DNA of 64,000 nt, taken from positions 1,860,001 through 1,924,000 of the forward strand of contig JAUIZM010000025.1 of assembly GCA_030848705.1 (NCBI GenBank), given 5' to 3'. A program made the position numbers and the translations under genes. Below, one piece after another: positions 51,301-63,884 of this stretch (the first letter of the stretch is position 1; each line of letters opens with the position of its first letter). Below the pieces are notes generated by a model. It saw only the letters and a list, made by a program, of their open reading frames with translations. It searched no databases and had not been told where the DNA came from. Source of the DNA: Heracleum sosnowskyi. Lineage: Eukaryota > Streptophyta > Magnoliopsida > Apiales > Apiaceae.

Positions 51301-53531
51301 AAAAATTGACGCGGGCCGTTTTGTAGATATTTTCTCGTAGTTTGACCATATGGGTTTATAGAGTTGCAGAAAACTTCATTTGCGGCTGTCCGTGCCTGAA
51401 TCGAAGCAGATACGAGGAGACGCCCGATTACGTTTACTTCTAAAGGGAGCTATACAAGGAAAATGGAGAAAAATTGAAGCGGGCCGGTTTGTGGATATTT
51501 TCTCGTAGTGTGACCCTATGGGTTTATAGAATTGCAGAAAAGTTCATTTGGGGCTGTCCGTGCCTGAATCGGAGCAGATACCAGGAGACGCCCGATTACG
51601 TTTACCTCTAAAGGGAGCTATACAAGGAAAATGGGGAAAACTTGACGCGGGCCGTTTTGTAGATATTTTCTCGTAGTTTGACCCTATGGGTTTATAGAGT
51701 TGCAGAAAACTTCATTTGCGGCTGTCCGTGCCTGAATCGGAGCAGATACCAGGAGACGCCCGATTACGTTTACTTCTAAAGGGAGCTATACGAGAAAAAT
51801 GGATAAAAATTGAAGCGGGCCGGTTTGTGGATATTTTCTCGTAGTGTGACCCTTTGGGTTTATAGAATTGCAGAAAAGTTCATTTGGGGCTGTCCGTGCC
51901 TGAATCGGAGCAGATACCAGGAGACGCCCGATTACGTTTACTTCTAAAGGGAGCTATACAAGAAAAATGGGGAAAAATTGAAGCGGGCCCTTTTGTAGAT
52001 ATTTTCTCGTAGTTTGACCCTATGGGTTTATAGAGTTGCAGAAAACTTCATTTGCGGCTGTCTGTGCCTGAATCGGAGAAGATACCAGGAGACGCCCGAT
52101 TACGTTTACTTCAAAAGGGAGCTATACGAGAAAAATGGATAAAAATTGAAGCGGGCCGGTTTGTGGATATTTTCTCGTAGTGTGACCCTTTGGGTTTATA
52201 GAATTGCAGAAAAGTTCATTTGGGGCTGTCCGTGCCTGAATCGGAGCAGATACCAGGAGACGCCCGATTACGTTTACTTCTAAAGGGAGCTATACAAGAA
52301 AAATGGGGAAAAATTGAAGCGGGCCCTTTTGTAGATATTTTCTCGTAGTTTGACCCTATGGGTTTATAGAGTTGCAGAAAACTTCATATGCGGCTATCCG
52401 TGCCTGAATCGGAGCAGATACCAGGATACGCCCGATTACGTTTACTTCTAAAGGGAGCTATACGAGAAAAATGGATAAAAATTGAAGCGGGCCGGTTTGT
52501 GGATATTTTCTCGTAGTGTGACCCTTTGGGTTTATAGAATTGCAGAAAAGTTCATTTGGGGCTGTCCATGCCTGAATCGGAGCAGATACCAGGAGACGCC
52601 CGATTACGTTTACTTCTAAAGGGAGCTATACAAGAAAAATGGGGAAAAATTGAAGCGGGCCCTTTTGTAGATATTTTCTCGTAGCTTGACCCTATGGGTT
52701 TATAGAGTTGCAGAAAACTTCATTAGCGGCTGTCCGTGCCTGAATCGGAGCAGATACCAGGAGACGCCCGATTACGTTTACTTCTAAAGGGAGCTATACG
52801 AGAAAAATGGAGAAAAATTGAAGCGGGCCGGTTTGTGAATATTTTGTCGTAGTGTGATCCTTTGGGTTTATAGAATTGCAGAAAGGTTCATTTGGGGCTG
52901 TCTGTGCCTGAATCGGAGCAGATACCAGGAGACGCCCGATTACGTTTACCTCTAAAGGGAGCTATACAAGGAAAATGGGTAAAAATTGAAGCGGGCCGTT
53001 TTGTTGATATTTTCTCGTAGTTTGACCCTATGGGTTTAGAGAGTTACAGAAAACTTCATTTGCGGCTGTCCGTGCCTGAATCGGAGTAGATACCAGGAGA
53101 CTCCCGATTACGTTTACTTCTAAAGCTATACAAGAAAAATGGGGAAAAATTGAAGCGGGCCCTTTTGTAGATATTTTCTCGTAGTTTGACCCTATGGGTT
53201 TATAGAGTTGCAGAAAACTTCATTTGCGGCTATCCGTGCCTGAATCGGAGCAGATACCAGGAGACGCCCGATTACGTTTACTTCTAAAGGGAGCTATACG
53301 AGAAAAATGGAGAAAAATTGAAGCAGGCCGGTTTGTGGATATTTTCTCGTAGTGTGACCCTTTGGGTTTATAGAATTGCAGAAAAGTTCATTTGGGGCTG
53401 TCTGTGCCTGAATCGGAGCAGATACCAGGAGACGCCCGATTACGTTTACCTCTAAAGGGAGCTATACAAGGAAAATGGGTAAAAATTGAAGCGAGCCATT
53501 TTGTTGATATTTTCTCGTAGTTTGACCCTAT
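48330..53531 (+). repeat. Long HOR copy beta: 31 monomers, 5,202 bp
   Basis: It repeats alpha from the same anchor, including the TATTTCTCG and GGGAAGC length changes. It has only one GGGGCAATCC/GACGTCCG pair (50009 and 50177) and lacks the two monomers of alpha at 46650 and 46818. On the right it extends through CTTCAAAAGG (52024 unit), GGATACGCC (52360), GTGATCC with TTTTGTCG (52696), a GGGTTTAGAG start (53032) and a 4-bp loss giving CTAAAGCTATAC (about 53125). These late marks recur in gamma. Confidence 0.85.
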
Positions 53532-56500
53532 GGGTTTATAGAGTTGCAGAAAACTTCATTTGCGGCTGTCCGTGCCTGAATCGGAGCAGATACTAGGAGA
53601 CGCCCGATTACGTTTACTTCTAAAGGGAGCTATACAAGGAAAATGGAGAAATATTGAAGCGGGCCGGTTTGTGGATATTTTCTCGTAGTGTGACCCTATG
53701 GGTTTATAGAATTGCAGAAAAGTTCATTTGGGGCTGTCTGTGCCTGAATCGGAGCAGATACCAGGAGACGCCCGATTACGTTTACCTCTAAAGGGATCTA
53801 TACAAGGAAAATGGGGAAAAATTGACGCGGGCCGTTTTGTAGATATTTTCTCGTAGTTTGACCCTATGGGTTTATTGAGTTGCAGAAAACTTCATTTGCG
53901 GCTGTCCGTGCCTGAATCGGAGCAGATACGAGGAGACGCCCGATTACGTTTACTTCTAAAGGGAGCTATACAAGGAAAATGGAGAAAAATTGAAGCGGGC
54001 CGCTTTGTGGATATTTTCTCGTAGTGTGACCCTATGGGTTTATAGAATTGCAGAAAAGTTCATTTGGGGCTGTCTGTGCCTGAATCGGAGCAGATACCAG
54101 GAGACGCCCGATTACGTTTACCTCTAAAGGGAGCCATACAAGGAAAATGGGTAAAAATTGAAGCGGGCCATTTTGTTGATATTTTCTCGTAGTTTGACCC
54201 TATGGGTTTATAGAGTTGCAGAAAACTTCATTTGCGGCTGTCCGTGCCTGAATCGGAGCAGATACCAGGAGACGCCCGATTACGTTTACTTCTAAAGGGA
54301 GCTATACGAGAAAAATGGATAAAAATTGAAGCGGGCCGGTTTGTGGATATTTTCTCGTAGTGTGACCCTTTGGGTTTATAGAATTGCAGAAAAGTTCATT
54401 TGGGGCAATCCGTGCCTGAATCGGAGCAGATACCAGGAGATGCCCGATTACGTTTACTTCTAAAGGGAGCTATACAAGAAAAATGGGGAAAAATTGAAGC
54501 GGGCCCTTTTGTAGATATTTTCTCGTAGTTTGACCCTATGGGTTTATAGAGTTGCAGAAAACTTCATTTGCGGCTGTCCGTGCCTGAATCGGAGCAGATA
54601 CCAGGAGACGCCCGATTACGTTTACTTCTAAAGGGAGCTATACGAGAAAAATGGATAAAAATTGAAGCGGGCCGGTTTGTGGATATTTTCTCGTAGTGTG
54701 ACCCTTTGGGTTTATAGAATTGCAGAAAAGTTCATTTGGGGCAATCCGTGCCTGAATCGGAGCAGATACCAGGAGACGCCCGATTACGTTTACTTCTAAA
54801 GGGAGCTATACAAGAAAAATGGGGAAAAATTGAAGCGGGCCCTTTTGTAGATATTTTCTCGTAGTTTGACCCTATGGGTTTATAGAGTTGCAGAAAACTT
54901 CATTTGCGGCTATCCGTGCCTGAATCGGAGCAGATACCAGGAGACGTCCGATTACGTTTACTTCTAAAGGGAGCTATACGAGAAAAATGGATAAAAATTG
55001 AAGCGGGCCGGTTTGTGGATATTTTCTCGTAGTGTGACCCTTTGGGTTTATAGAATTGCAGAAAAGTTCATTTGGGGCTGTCCGTGCCTGAATCGGAGCA
55101 GATACCAGGAGACGCCCGATTACGTTTACTTCTAAAGGGAGCTATACGAGAAAAATGGATAAAAATTGAAGCGGGCCGGTTTGTGGATATTTTCTCGTAG
55201 TGTGACCCTTTGGGTTTATAGAATTGCAGAAAAGTTCATTTGGGGCAATCCGTGCCTGAATCGGAGCAGATACCAGGAGACGCCCGATTACGTTTACTTC
55301 TAAAGGGAGCTATACAAGAAAAATGGGGAAAAATTGAAGCGGGCCCTTTTGTAGATATTTTCTCGTAGTTTGACCCTATGGGTTTATAGAGTTGCAGAAA
55401 ACTTCATTTGCGGCTATCCGTGCCTGAATCGGAGCAGATACCAGGAGACGTCCGATTACGTTTACTTCTAAAGGGAGCTATACGAGAAAAATGGATAAAA
55501 ATTGAAGCGGGCCGGTTTGTGGATATTTTCTCGTAGTGTGACCCTTTGGGTTTATAGAATTGCAGAAAAGTTCATTTGGGGCTGTCCGTGCCTGAATCGG
55601 AGCAGATACCAGGAGACGCCCGATTAGGTTTACCTCTAAAGGGAGCTATACAAGGAAAATGGGTAAAAATTGAAGCGGGCCGTTTTGTTGATATTTTCTC
55701 ATAGTTTGACCCTATGGGTTTATAGAGTTGCAGAAAACTTCATTTGCGGCTGTCCGTGCCTGAATCGGAGTAGATACCAGGAGACTCCCGATTACGTTTA
55801 CTTCTAAAGGGAGCTATACAAGAAAAATGGGGAAAAATTGAAGGGGGCCTTTTGTAGATATTTTCTCGTAGTTTGACCCTATGGGTTTATAGAGTTGCAG
55901 AAAACTTCATTTGCGGCTATCCGTGCCTGAATCGGAGCAGATACCAGGAGACGCCCGATTACGTTTACTTCTAAAGGGAGCTATACGAGAAAAATGGAGA
56001 AAAATTGAAGCGGGCCGGTTTGTGGATATTTTCTCGTAGTGTGACCCTTTGGTTTTATAGAATTGCAGAAAAGTTCATTTGGGGCTGTCTGTGCCTGAAT
56101 CGGAGCAGATACCAGGAGACGCCCGATTACGTTTACCTCTAAAGGGAGCTATACAAGGAAAATGGGTAAAAATTGAAGCGGGCCATTTTGTTGAGATTTT
56201 CTCGTAGTTTGACCCTATGGGTTTATAGAGTTGCAGAAAACTTCATTTGCGGCTGTCCGTGCCTGAATCGGAGCAGATACTAGGAGACGCCCGATTACAT
56301 TTACTTCTAAAGGGAGCTATACGAGAAAAATGGGGAAAAATTGACGCAGGCCGTTTTGTAGATATTTTCTCGTAGTTTGACCCTATGGGTTTATAGAGTT
56401 GCAGAAAAATTCATTTGCGGCTGTCCGTTCCTGAATCGGAGCAGATACTAGGAGACGCCCGATTACGTTTACTTCTAAAGGGAGCTATACGAGAAAAATG

Positions 56501-58733
56501 GGGAAAAATTGACGCGGGCCGTTTTGTAGATATTTTCTCGTAGTTTGACCATATGGGTTTATAGAGTTGCAGAAAACTTCATTTGCGGCTGTCCGTGCCT
56601 GAATCGAAGCAGATACGAGGAGACGCCCAATTACGTTTACTTCTAAAGGGAGCTATACAAGGAAAATGGAGAAAAATTGAAGCGGGCCGGTTTGTGGATA
56701 TTTTCTCGTAGTGTGACCCTATGGGTTTATAGAATTGCAGAAAAGTTCATTTGGGGCTGTCCGTGCCTGAATCGGAGCAGATACCAGGAGACGCCCGATT
56801 ACGTTTACCTCTAAAGGGAGCTATACAAGGAAAATGGGGAAAACTTGACGCGGGCCATTTTGGAGATATTTTCTCGTAGTTTGACCCTATGGGTTTATAG
56901 AGTTGCAGAAAACTTCATTTGCGGCTGTCCGTGCCTGAATCGGAGCAGATACCAGGAGACGCCCGATTACGTTTACTTCTAAAGGGAGCTATACGAGAAA
57001 AATGGATAAAAATTGAAGCGGGCCGGTTTGTGGATATTTTCTCGTAGTGTGACCCTTTGGGTTTATAGAATTGCAGAAAAGTTCATTTGGGGCTGTCCGT
57101 GCCTGAATCGGAGCAGATACCAGGAGACGCCCGATTACGTTTACTTCTAAAGGGAGCTATACAAGAAAAATGGGGAAAAATTAAAGCGGGCCCTTTTGTA
57201 GATATTTTCTCGTAGTTTGACCCTATGGGTTTATAGAGTTGCAGAAAACTTCATTTGCGGCTGTCTGTGCCTGAATCGGAGCAGATACCAGGAGACGCCC
57301 GATTACGTTTACTTCAAAAGGGAGCTATACGAGAAAAATGGATAAAAATTGAAGCGGGCCGGTTTGTGGATATTTTCTCGTAGTGTGACCCTTTGGGTTT
57401 ATAGAATTGCAGAAAAGTTCATTTGGGGCTGTCCGTGCCTGAATCGGAGCAGATACCAGGAGACGCCCGATTACGTTTACTTCTAAAGGGAGCTATACAA
57501 GAAAAATGGGGAAAAATTGAAGCGGGCCCTTTTGTAGATATTTTCTCGTAGTTTGACCCTATGGGTTTATAGAGTTGCAGAAAACTTCATTTGCGGCTAT
57601 CCGTGCCTGAATCGGAGCAGATACCAGGATACGCCCGATTACGTTTACTTCTAAAGGGAGCTATACGAGAAAAATGGATAAAAATTGAAGCGGGCCGGTT
57701 TGTGGATATTTTCTCGTAGTGTGACCCTTTGGGTTTATAGAATTGCAGAAAAGTTCATTTGGGGCTGTCCGTGCCTGAATCGGAGCAGATACCAGGAGAC
57801 GCCCGATTACGTTTACTTCTAAAGGGAGCTATACAAGAAAAATGGGGAAAAATTGAAGCGGGCCCTTTTGTAGATATTTTCTCGTAGTTTGACCCTATGG
57901 GTTTATAGAGTTGCAGAAAACTTCATTTGCGGCTGTCCGTGCCTGAATCGGAGCAGATACCAGGAGACGCCCGATTACGTTTACTTCTAAAGGGAGCTAT
58001 ACGAGAAAAATGGAGAAAAATTGAAGCGGGCCGGTTTGTGGATATTTTGTCGTAGTGTGATCCTTTGGGTTTATAGAATTGCAGAAAAGTTCATTTGGGG
58101 CTGTCTGTGCCTGAATCAGAGCAGATACCAGGAGACGTCCGATTACGTTTACCTCTAAAGGAGCTATACAAGGAAAATGGGTAAAAATTGAAGCGGGCCG
58201 TTTTGTTGATATTTTCTCGTAGTTTGACCCTATGGGTTTAGAGAGTTGCAGAAAACTTCATTTGCGGCTGTCCGTGCCTGAATCGGAGTAGATACCAGGA
58301 GACTCCCGATTACGTTTACTTCTAAAGCTATACAAGAAAAATGGGGAAAAATTGAAGCGGGCCCTTTTGTAGATATTTTCTCGTAGTTTGACCCTATGGG
58401 TTTATAGAGTTGCAGAAAACTTCATTTGCGGCTATCCGTGCCTGAATCGGAGCAGATACCAGGAGTCGCCCGATTACGTTTACTTCTAAAGGGAGCTATA
58501 CGAGAAAAATGGAGAAAAATTGAAGCAGGCCGGTTTGTGGATATTTTCTCGTAGTGTGACCCTTTGGGTTTATAGAATTGCAGAAAAGTTCATTTGGGGC
58601 TGTCTGTGCCTGAATCGGAGCAGATACCAGGAGACGCCCGATTACGTTTACCTCTAAAGGGAGCTATACAAGGAAAATGGGTAAAAATTGAAGCGAGCCA
58701 TTTTGTTGATATTTTCTCGTAGTTTGACCCTAT
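53532..58733 (+). repeat. Long HOR copy gamma: 31 monomers, 5,202 bp
   Basis: Same length as beta, but not by simple identity. Gamma lacks the J-I-H trio of beta (49002-49504) and gains a trio at 55044-55547, a chimeric F' followed by repeated GGGGCAATCC and GACGTCCG units. From 55548 to 58733 it follows beta at offsets of 5,202-5,203 bp, including GATTAGG, GAAGGGGGCC, GATTACATTT, GACCATATGGG, CTTCAAAAGG, GGGTTTAGAG (58234) and the 4-bp loss (about 58327). The total of 31 therefore reflects one loss balanced by one gain. Confidence 0.84.
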
Positions 58734-61058
58734 GGGTTTATAGAGTTGCAGAAAACTTCATTTGCGGCTGTCCGTGCCTGAATCGGAGCAGATACTAGGA
58801 GACGCCCGATTACGTTTACTTCTAAAGGGAGCTATACAAGGAAAATGGAGAAATATTGAAGCGGGCCGGTTTGTGGATATTTTCTCGTAGTGTGACCCTA
58901 TGGGTTTATAGAATTGCAGAAAAGTTCATTTGGGGCTGTCTGTGCCTGAATCGGAGCAGATACCAGGAGACGCCCGATTACGTTTACCTCTAAAGGGATC
59001 TATACAAGGAAAATGGGGAAAAATTGACGCGGGCCGTTTTGTAGATATTTTCTCGTAGTTTGACCCTATGGGTTTATTGAGTTGCAGAAAACTTCATTTG
59101 CGGCTGTCCGTGCCTGAATCGGAGCAGATACGAGGAGACGCCCGATTACGTTTACTTCTAAAGGGAGCTATACAAGGAAAATGGAGAAAAATTGAAGCGG
59201 GCCGCTTTGTGGATATTTTCTCGTAGTGTGACCCTATGGGTTTATAGAATTGCAGAAAAGTTCATTTGGGGCTGTCCGTGCCTGAATCGGAGCAGATACC
59301 AGGAGACGCCCGATTACGTTTACCTCTAAAGGGAGCTATACAAGGAAAATGGGGAAAACTTGACGCGGGCCGTTTTGTAGATATTTTCTCGTAGTTTGAC
59401 CCTATGGGTTTTATAGAGTTGCAGAAAACTTCATTTGCGGCTGTCCGTGCCTGAATCGGAGCAGATACCAGGAGACGCCCGATTACGTTTACTTCTAAAG
59501 GGAGCTATACAAGGAAAATAGAGAAAAATTGAAGCGGGCCGGTTTGTGGATATTTTCTCGTAGCAGAAAAGTTCATTTGGGGCTGTCCGTGCCTGAATCA
59601 GAGCAGATACCAGGAGACGCCCGATTACGTTTACCTCTAAAGGGAGCTATACAAGGAAAATGGGGAAAAATTGACGCGGGCCGTTTTGTAGATATTTTCT
59701 CGTAGTTTGACCCTATGGGTTTATAGAGTTGCAGAAAACTTCATTTGCGGCTGTCCGTGCCTGAATCGGAGTAGATACCAGGAGACGCCCGATTACGTTT
59801 ACTTCTAAAGGGAGCTATACAAGGAAAATGGAGAAAAATTGAAGCCGGCCGGTTTGTGGATATTTTCTCGTAGTGTGACCCTATGGGTTTATAGAATTGC
59901 AGAAAAGTTCATTTGGGGCTGTCTGTGCCTGAATCGGAGCAGATACCAGGAGAGGCCCGATTACGTTTACCTCTAAAGGGAGCTATACAAGAAAAATGGG
60001 GAAAAATTGAAGCGGGCCGTTTTGTAGATATTTTCTTGTAGTTTGACCCTATGGGTTTATAGAGTTGTAGAAAACTTCATTTGCGGCTGTCCGTGCCTAA
60101 ATCGGAGCAGATACTAGGAGACGCCCGATTACGTTTACCTCTAAAGAAAGCTATACAAGGAAAATGGAGAAAAATTGAAGGGGACCGGTTTGTGGATATT
60201 TTCTCGTAGTGTGACCCTATGGTTTTATAGAATTGCAGAAAAGTTCATTTGGGGTGTCTGTGCCTGAATCGGAGCAGTTACCAGGAGACGCCCGATTACG
60301 TTTACCTCTAAAGGGAGCTATACATGGAAAATGGGTAAAAATTGAAGCGGGCCATTTTGTTGATATTTTCTCGTAGTTTGACCCTATGGGTTTATAGAGT
60401 TGCCGAAAACTTCATTTGCGGCTGTCCGTGCCTGAATCGGAGCAGATACTAGGAGACGCCCGATTACGTTTATTCTAAAGGGAGCTATACAAGGAAAATG
60501 GAGAAAAATTGAAGCGGGCCGGTTTGTGGATATTTTCTCGTAGTGTGACCCTATGGGTTTATAGAGTTGCAGAAAAGTTCATTTGGGGCTGTCTGTGCCT
60601 GAATCGGAGCAGATACCAGGAGACGCCCGATTACGTTTACCTCTAAAGGGAGCTATACAAGGAAAATGGGGAAAAATTGACGCGGGCCGTTTTGTAGATA
60701 TTTTCTCGTAGTTTGACCCTATGGGTTTATAGAGTTGCAGAAAACTTCATTTGCGGCTATCCGTGCCTGAATCGGAGCAGATACGAGGAGACGCCCGATT
60801 ACGTTTACTTCTAAAGGGAGCTATACAAGGAAAATGGAGAAAAATTGAAGCGGGCCGGTTTGTGGATATTTTCTCGTAGTGTGACCCTTTGGGTTTATAG
60901 AATTGCAGAAAAGTTCATTTGGGGCTGTCTGTGCCTGAATCGGAGCAGATACCAGGAGACGCCCGATTACGTTTACCTCTAAAGGGAGCTATACAAGGAA
61001 AATGGGTAAAAATTGAAGCGAGCCATTTTGTTGATATTTTCTCGTAGTTTGACCCTAT
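58734..61058 (+). repeat. Long HOR copy delta: 14 monomers, 2,325 bp
   Basis: It starts with the C(GAAATATTG)-H(GGGATCTATAC) anchor and TTTATTGAG (59070), both as in gamma and beta. It then leaves that pattern within the 59238 unit, where GAAAACTTGACG replaces the expected D tail. It contains a one-base insertion at 59406 (GGGTTTTATAG), a 26-bp deletion fusing two monomers at 59563/59564, CCGGCCGG (59717 unit), GAGAGGCCC (59885), GAAAGCTATAC (60053) and single-base losses near 60254 and 60470. These account for 2,325 instead of 2,352 bp. Confidence 0.87.
59549..59716 (+). repeat. Fused monomer with 26-bp deletion across the unit boundary (delta)
   Basis: CTCGTAG is joined directly to CAGAAAAG at 59563/59564. 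The last 11 bases of one monomer and the first 15 of the next are missing, including the GGGTTTATAG start. The start given is the virtual start of the second monomer, whose first 15 positions are occupied by the tail of the preceding one. It is one of only two slots in the window without a recognisable monomer start. Only a single G is shared at the two break ends, which suggests end joining or short slippage. Confidence 0.9.
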
Positions 61059-62880
61059 GGGTTTATAGAGTTGCAGAAAACTTCATTTGCGGCTGTCCGT
61101 GCCTGAATCGGAGCAGATACTAGGAGACGCCCGATTACGTTTACTTCTAAAGGGAGCTATACAAGGAAAATGGAGAAATATTGAAGCGGGCCGGTTTGTG
61201 GATATTTTCTCGTAGTGTGACCCTATGGGTTTATAGAATTGCAGAAAAGTTCATTTGGGGCTGTCTGTGCCTGAATCGGAGCAGATACCAGGAGACGCCC
61301 GATTACGTTTACCTCTAAAGGGATCTATACAAGGAAAATGGGGAAAAATTGACGCGGGCCGTTTTGTAGATATTTTCTCGTAGTTTGACCCTATGGGTTT
61401 ATTGAGTTGCAGAAAACTTCATTTGCGGCTGTCCGTGCCTGAATCGGAGCAGATACGAGGAGACGCCCGATTACGTTTACTTCTAAAGGGAGCTATACAA
61501 GGAAAATGGAGAAAAATTGAAGCGGGCCGCTTTGTGGATATTTTCTCGTAGTGTGACCCTATGGGTTTATAGAATTGCAGAAAAGTTCATTTGGGGCTGT
61601 CCGTGCCTGAATCGGAGCAGATACCAGGAGACGCCCGATTACGTTTACCTCTAAAGGGAGCTATACAAGGAAAATGGGGAAAACTTGACGCGGGCCGTTT
61701 TGTAGATATTTTCTCGTAGTTTGACCCTATGGGTTTTATAGAGTTGCAGAAAACTTCATTTGCGGCTGTCCGTGCCTGAATCGGAGCAGATACCAGGAGA
61801 CGCCCGATTACGTTTACTTCTAAAGGGAGCTATACAAGGAAAATAGAGAAAAATTGAAGCGGGCCGGTTTGTGGATATTTTCTCGTAGCAGAAAAGTTCA
61901 TTTGGGGCTGTCCGTGCCTGAATCAGAGCAGATACCAGGAGACGCCCGATTACGTTTACCTCTAAAGGGAGCTATACAAGGAAAATGGGGAAAAATTGAC
62001 GCGGGCCGTTTTGTAGATATTTTCTCGTAGTTTGACCCTATGGGTTTATAGAGTTGCAGAAAACTTCATTTGCGGTTGTCCGTGCCTGAATCGGAGTAGA
62101 TACCAGGAGACGCCCGATTACGTTTACTTCTAAAGGGAGCTATACAAGGAAAATGGAGAAAAATTGAAGCCGGCCGGTTTGTGGATATTTTCTCGTAGTG
62201 TGACCCTATGGGTTTATAGAATTGCAGAAAAGTTCATTTGGGGCTGTCTGTGCCTGAATCGGAGCAGATACCAGGAGAGGCCCGATTACGTTTACCTCTA
62301 AAGGGAGCTATACAAGAAAAATGGGGAAAAATTGAAGCGGGCCGTTTTGTAGATATTTTCTTGTAGTTTGACCCTATGGGTTTATAGAGTTGTAGAAAAC
62401 TTCATTTGCGGCTGTCCGTGCCTAAATCGGAGCAGATACTAGGAGACGCCCGATTACGTTTACCTCTAAAGAAAGCTATACAAGGAAAATGGAGAAAAAT
62501 TGAAGGGGACCGGTTTGTGGATATTTTCTCGTAGTGTGACCCTATGGTTTTATAGAATTGCAGAAAAGTTCATTTGGGGTGTCTGTGCCTGAATCGGAGC
62601 AGTTACCAGGAGACGCCCGATTACGTTTACCTCTAAAGGGAGCTATACAAGGAAAATGGGTAAAAATTGAAGCGGGCCATTTTGTTGATATTTTCTCGTA
62701 GTTTGACCCTATGGGTTTATAGAGTTGCAGAAAACTTCATTTGCGGCTGTCCGTGCCTGAATCGGAGCAGATACTAGGAGACGCCCGATTACGTTTACTT
62801 CTAAAGGGAGCTACACAAGGAAAATGGAGAAAAATTGAAGCGGGCCGGTTTGTGGATATTTTCTCGTAGTTTGACCCTAT
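61059..62880 (+). repeat. Long HOR copy epsilon: repeat of delta
   Basis: It matches 58734-60554 at an offset of 2,325 bp, including the extra T at 61731, the 26-bp fusion at 61888/61889, CCGGCCGG, GAGAGGCCC, GAAAGCTATAC and the single-base loss in GGGGTGTCTG (62579). It lacks the delta-only loss in TTTATTCTAAAG, and it differs at GCGGTTGTCC (62042 unit) and at ACAAGGAAA where delta has ACATGGAAA. So the shared length changes predate the duplication and the TTTATTC loss postdates it. Confidence 0.88.
61874..62041 (+). repeat. Fused monomer with 26-bp deletion (epsilon copy)
   Basis: Identical junction at 61888/61889, exactly 2,325 bp after the delta example and with the same CAGAGC change just downstream. 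It is a copy of one event made by the 14-monomer duplication, not a second deletion. Confidence 0.9.
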
Positions 62881-63884
62881 GGGTTTATAGAGTTGCAGAA
62901 AACTTCATTTGCGGCTATCCGTGCCTGAATCGGAGCAGATACCAGGAGACGCCCGATTACGTTTACTTCTAAAGGGAGCTATACGAGAAAAATGGATAAA
63001 AATTGAAGCGGGCCGGTTTGTGAATATTTTCTCGTAGTGTGACCCTTTGGGTTTATAGAATTGCAGAAAAGTTCATTTGGGGTTGTCCGTGCCTGAATCG
63101 GAGCAGATACCAGGAGACGCCCGATTACGTTTACTTCTAAAGGGAGCTATACAAGAAAAATGGGGAAAAATTGAAGCGGGCCCTTTTGTAGATATTTTCT
63201 CGTAGTTTGACCATATGGGTTTATAGAGTTGCAGAAAACTTCATTTGCGGCTGTCCGTGCCTGAATCGGAGCAGATACCAGGAGACGCCCGATTACGTTT
63301 ACTTCTAAAGGGAGCTATACGAGAAAAATGGAGAAAAATTGAAGCGGGCCGGTTTGTGGATATTTTCTCGTAGTGTGACCCTTTGGGTTTATAGAATTAC
63401 AGAAAAGTTCATTTGGGGCTGTCTGTGCCTGAATCGGAGCAGATACCAGGAGACGCCCGATTACGTTTACCTCTAAAGGGAGCTATACAAGGACAATGGG
63501 TAAAAATTGAAGCGGGCCGTTTTGTTGATATTTTCTCGTAGTTTGTCCCTATGGGTTTATAGAGTTGCAAAAAACTTCATTTGCGGCTGTCCGTGCCTGA
63601 ATCGGAGTAGATACTAGGAGACGCCCGATTACGTTTACTTCTAAAGGGAGCTATACAAGGAAAATGGAGAAAAATTGAAGCGGGCCGGTTTGTGGATATT
63701 TTCTCGTAGTGTGACCCTATGGGTTTATAGAATTGCAGAAAAGTTCATTTGCGGCTGTCCGTGCCTGAATCGGAGCAGATACCAGGAGACGCTCGATTAC
63801 GTTTACTTCTAAATGGATACAAGGAAAATGGGGAAAAATTGACGCAGGCCGTTTTGTAGATATTTTCTCGTAGTTTGACCCTAT
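62881..63884 (+). repeat. Return to F-G-A-B-C order at the right edge
   Basis: After the delta/epsilon pair the array resumes F (62881, with TGAATATT), G (63049, GGTTGTCC), A (63217, preceded by GACCATAT), B (63385, with AATTACAG and GGACAATGG) and C (63553, preceded by GTTTGTCCC). The last full monomer (63721) has a mixed head, A12 and G23 with C32, and a 4-bp loss giving CTAAATGGATAC, then an ACG-type tail. I see no sign of the array ending. Confidence 0.8.
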
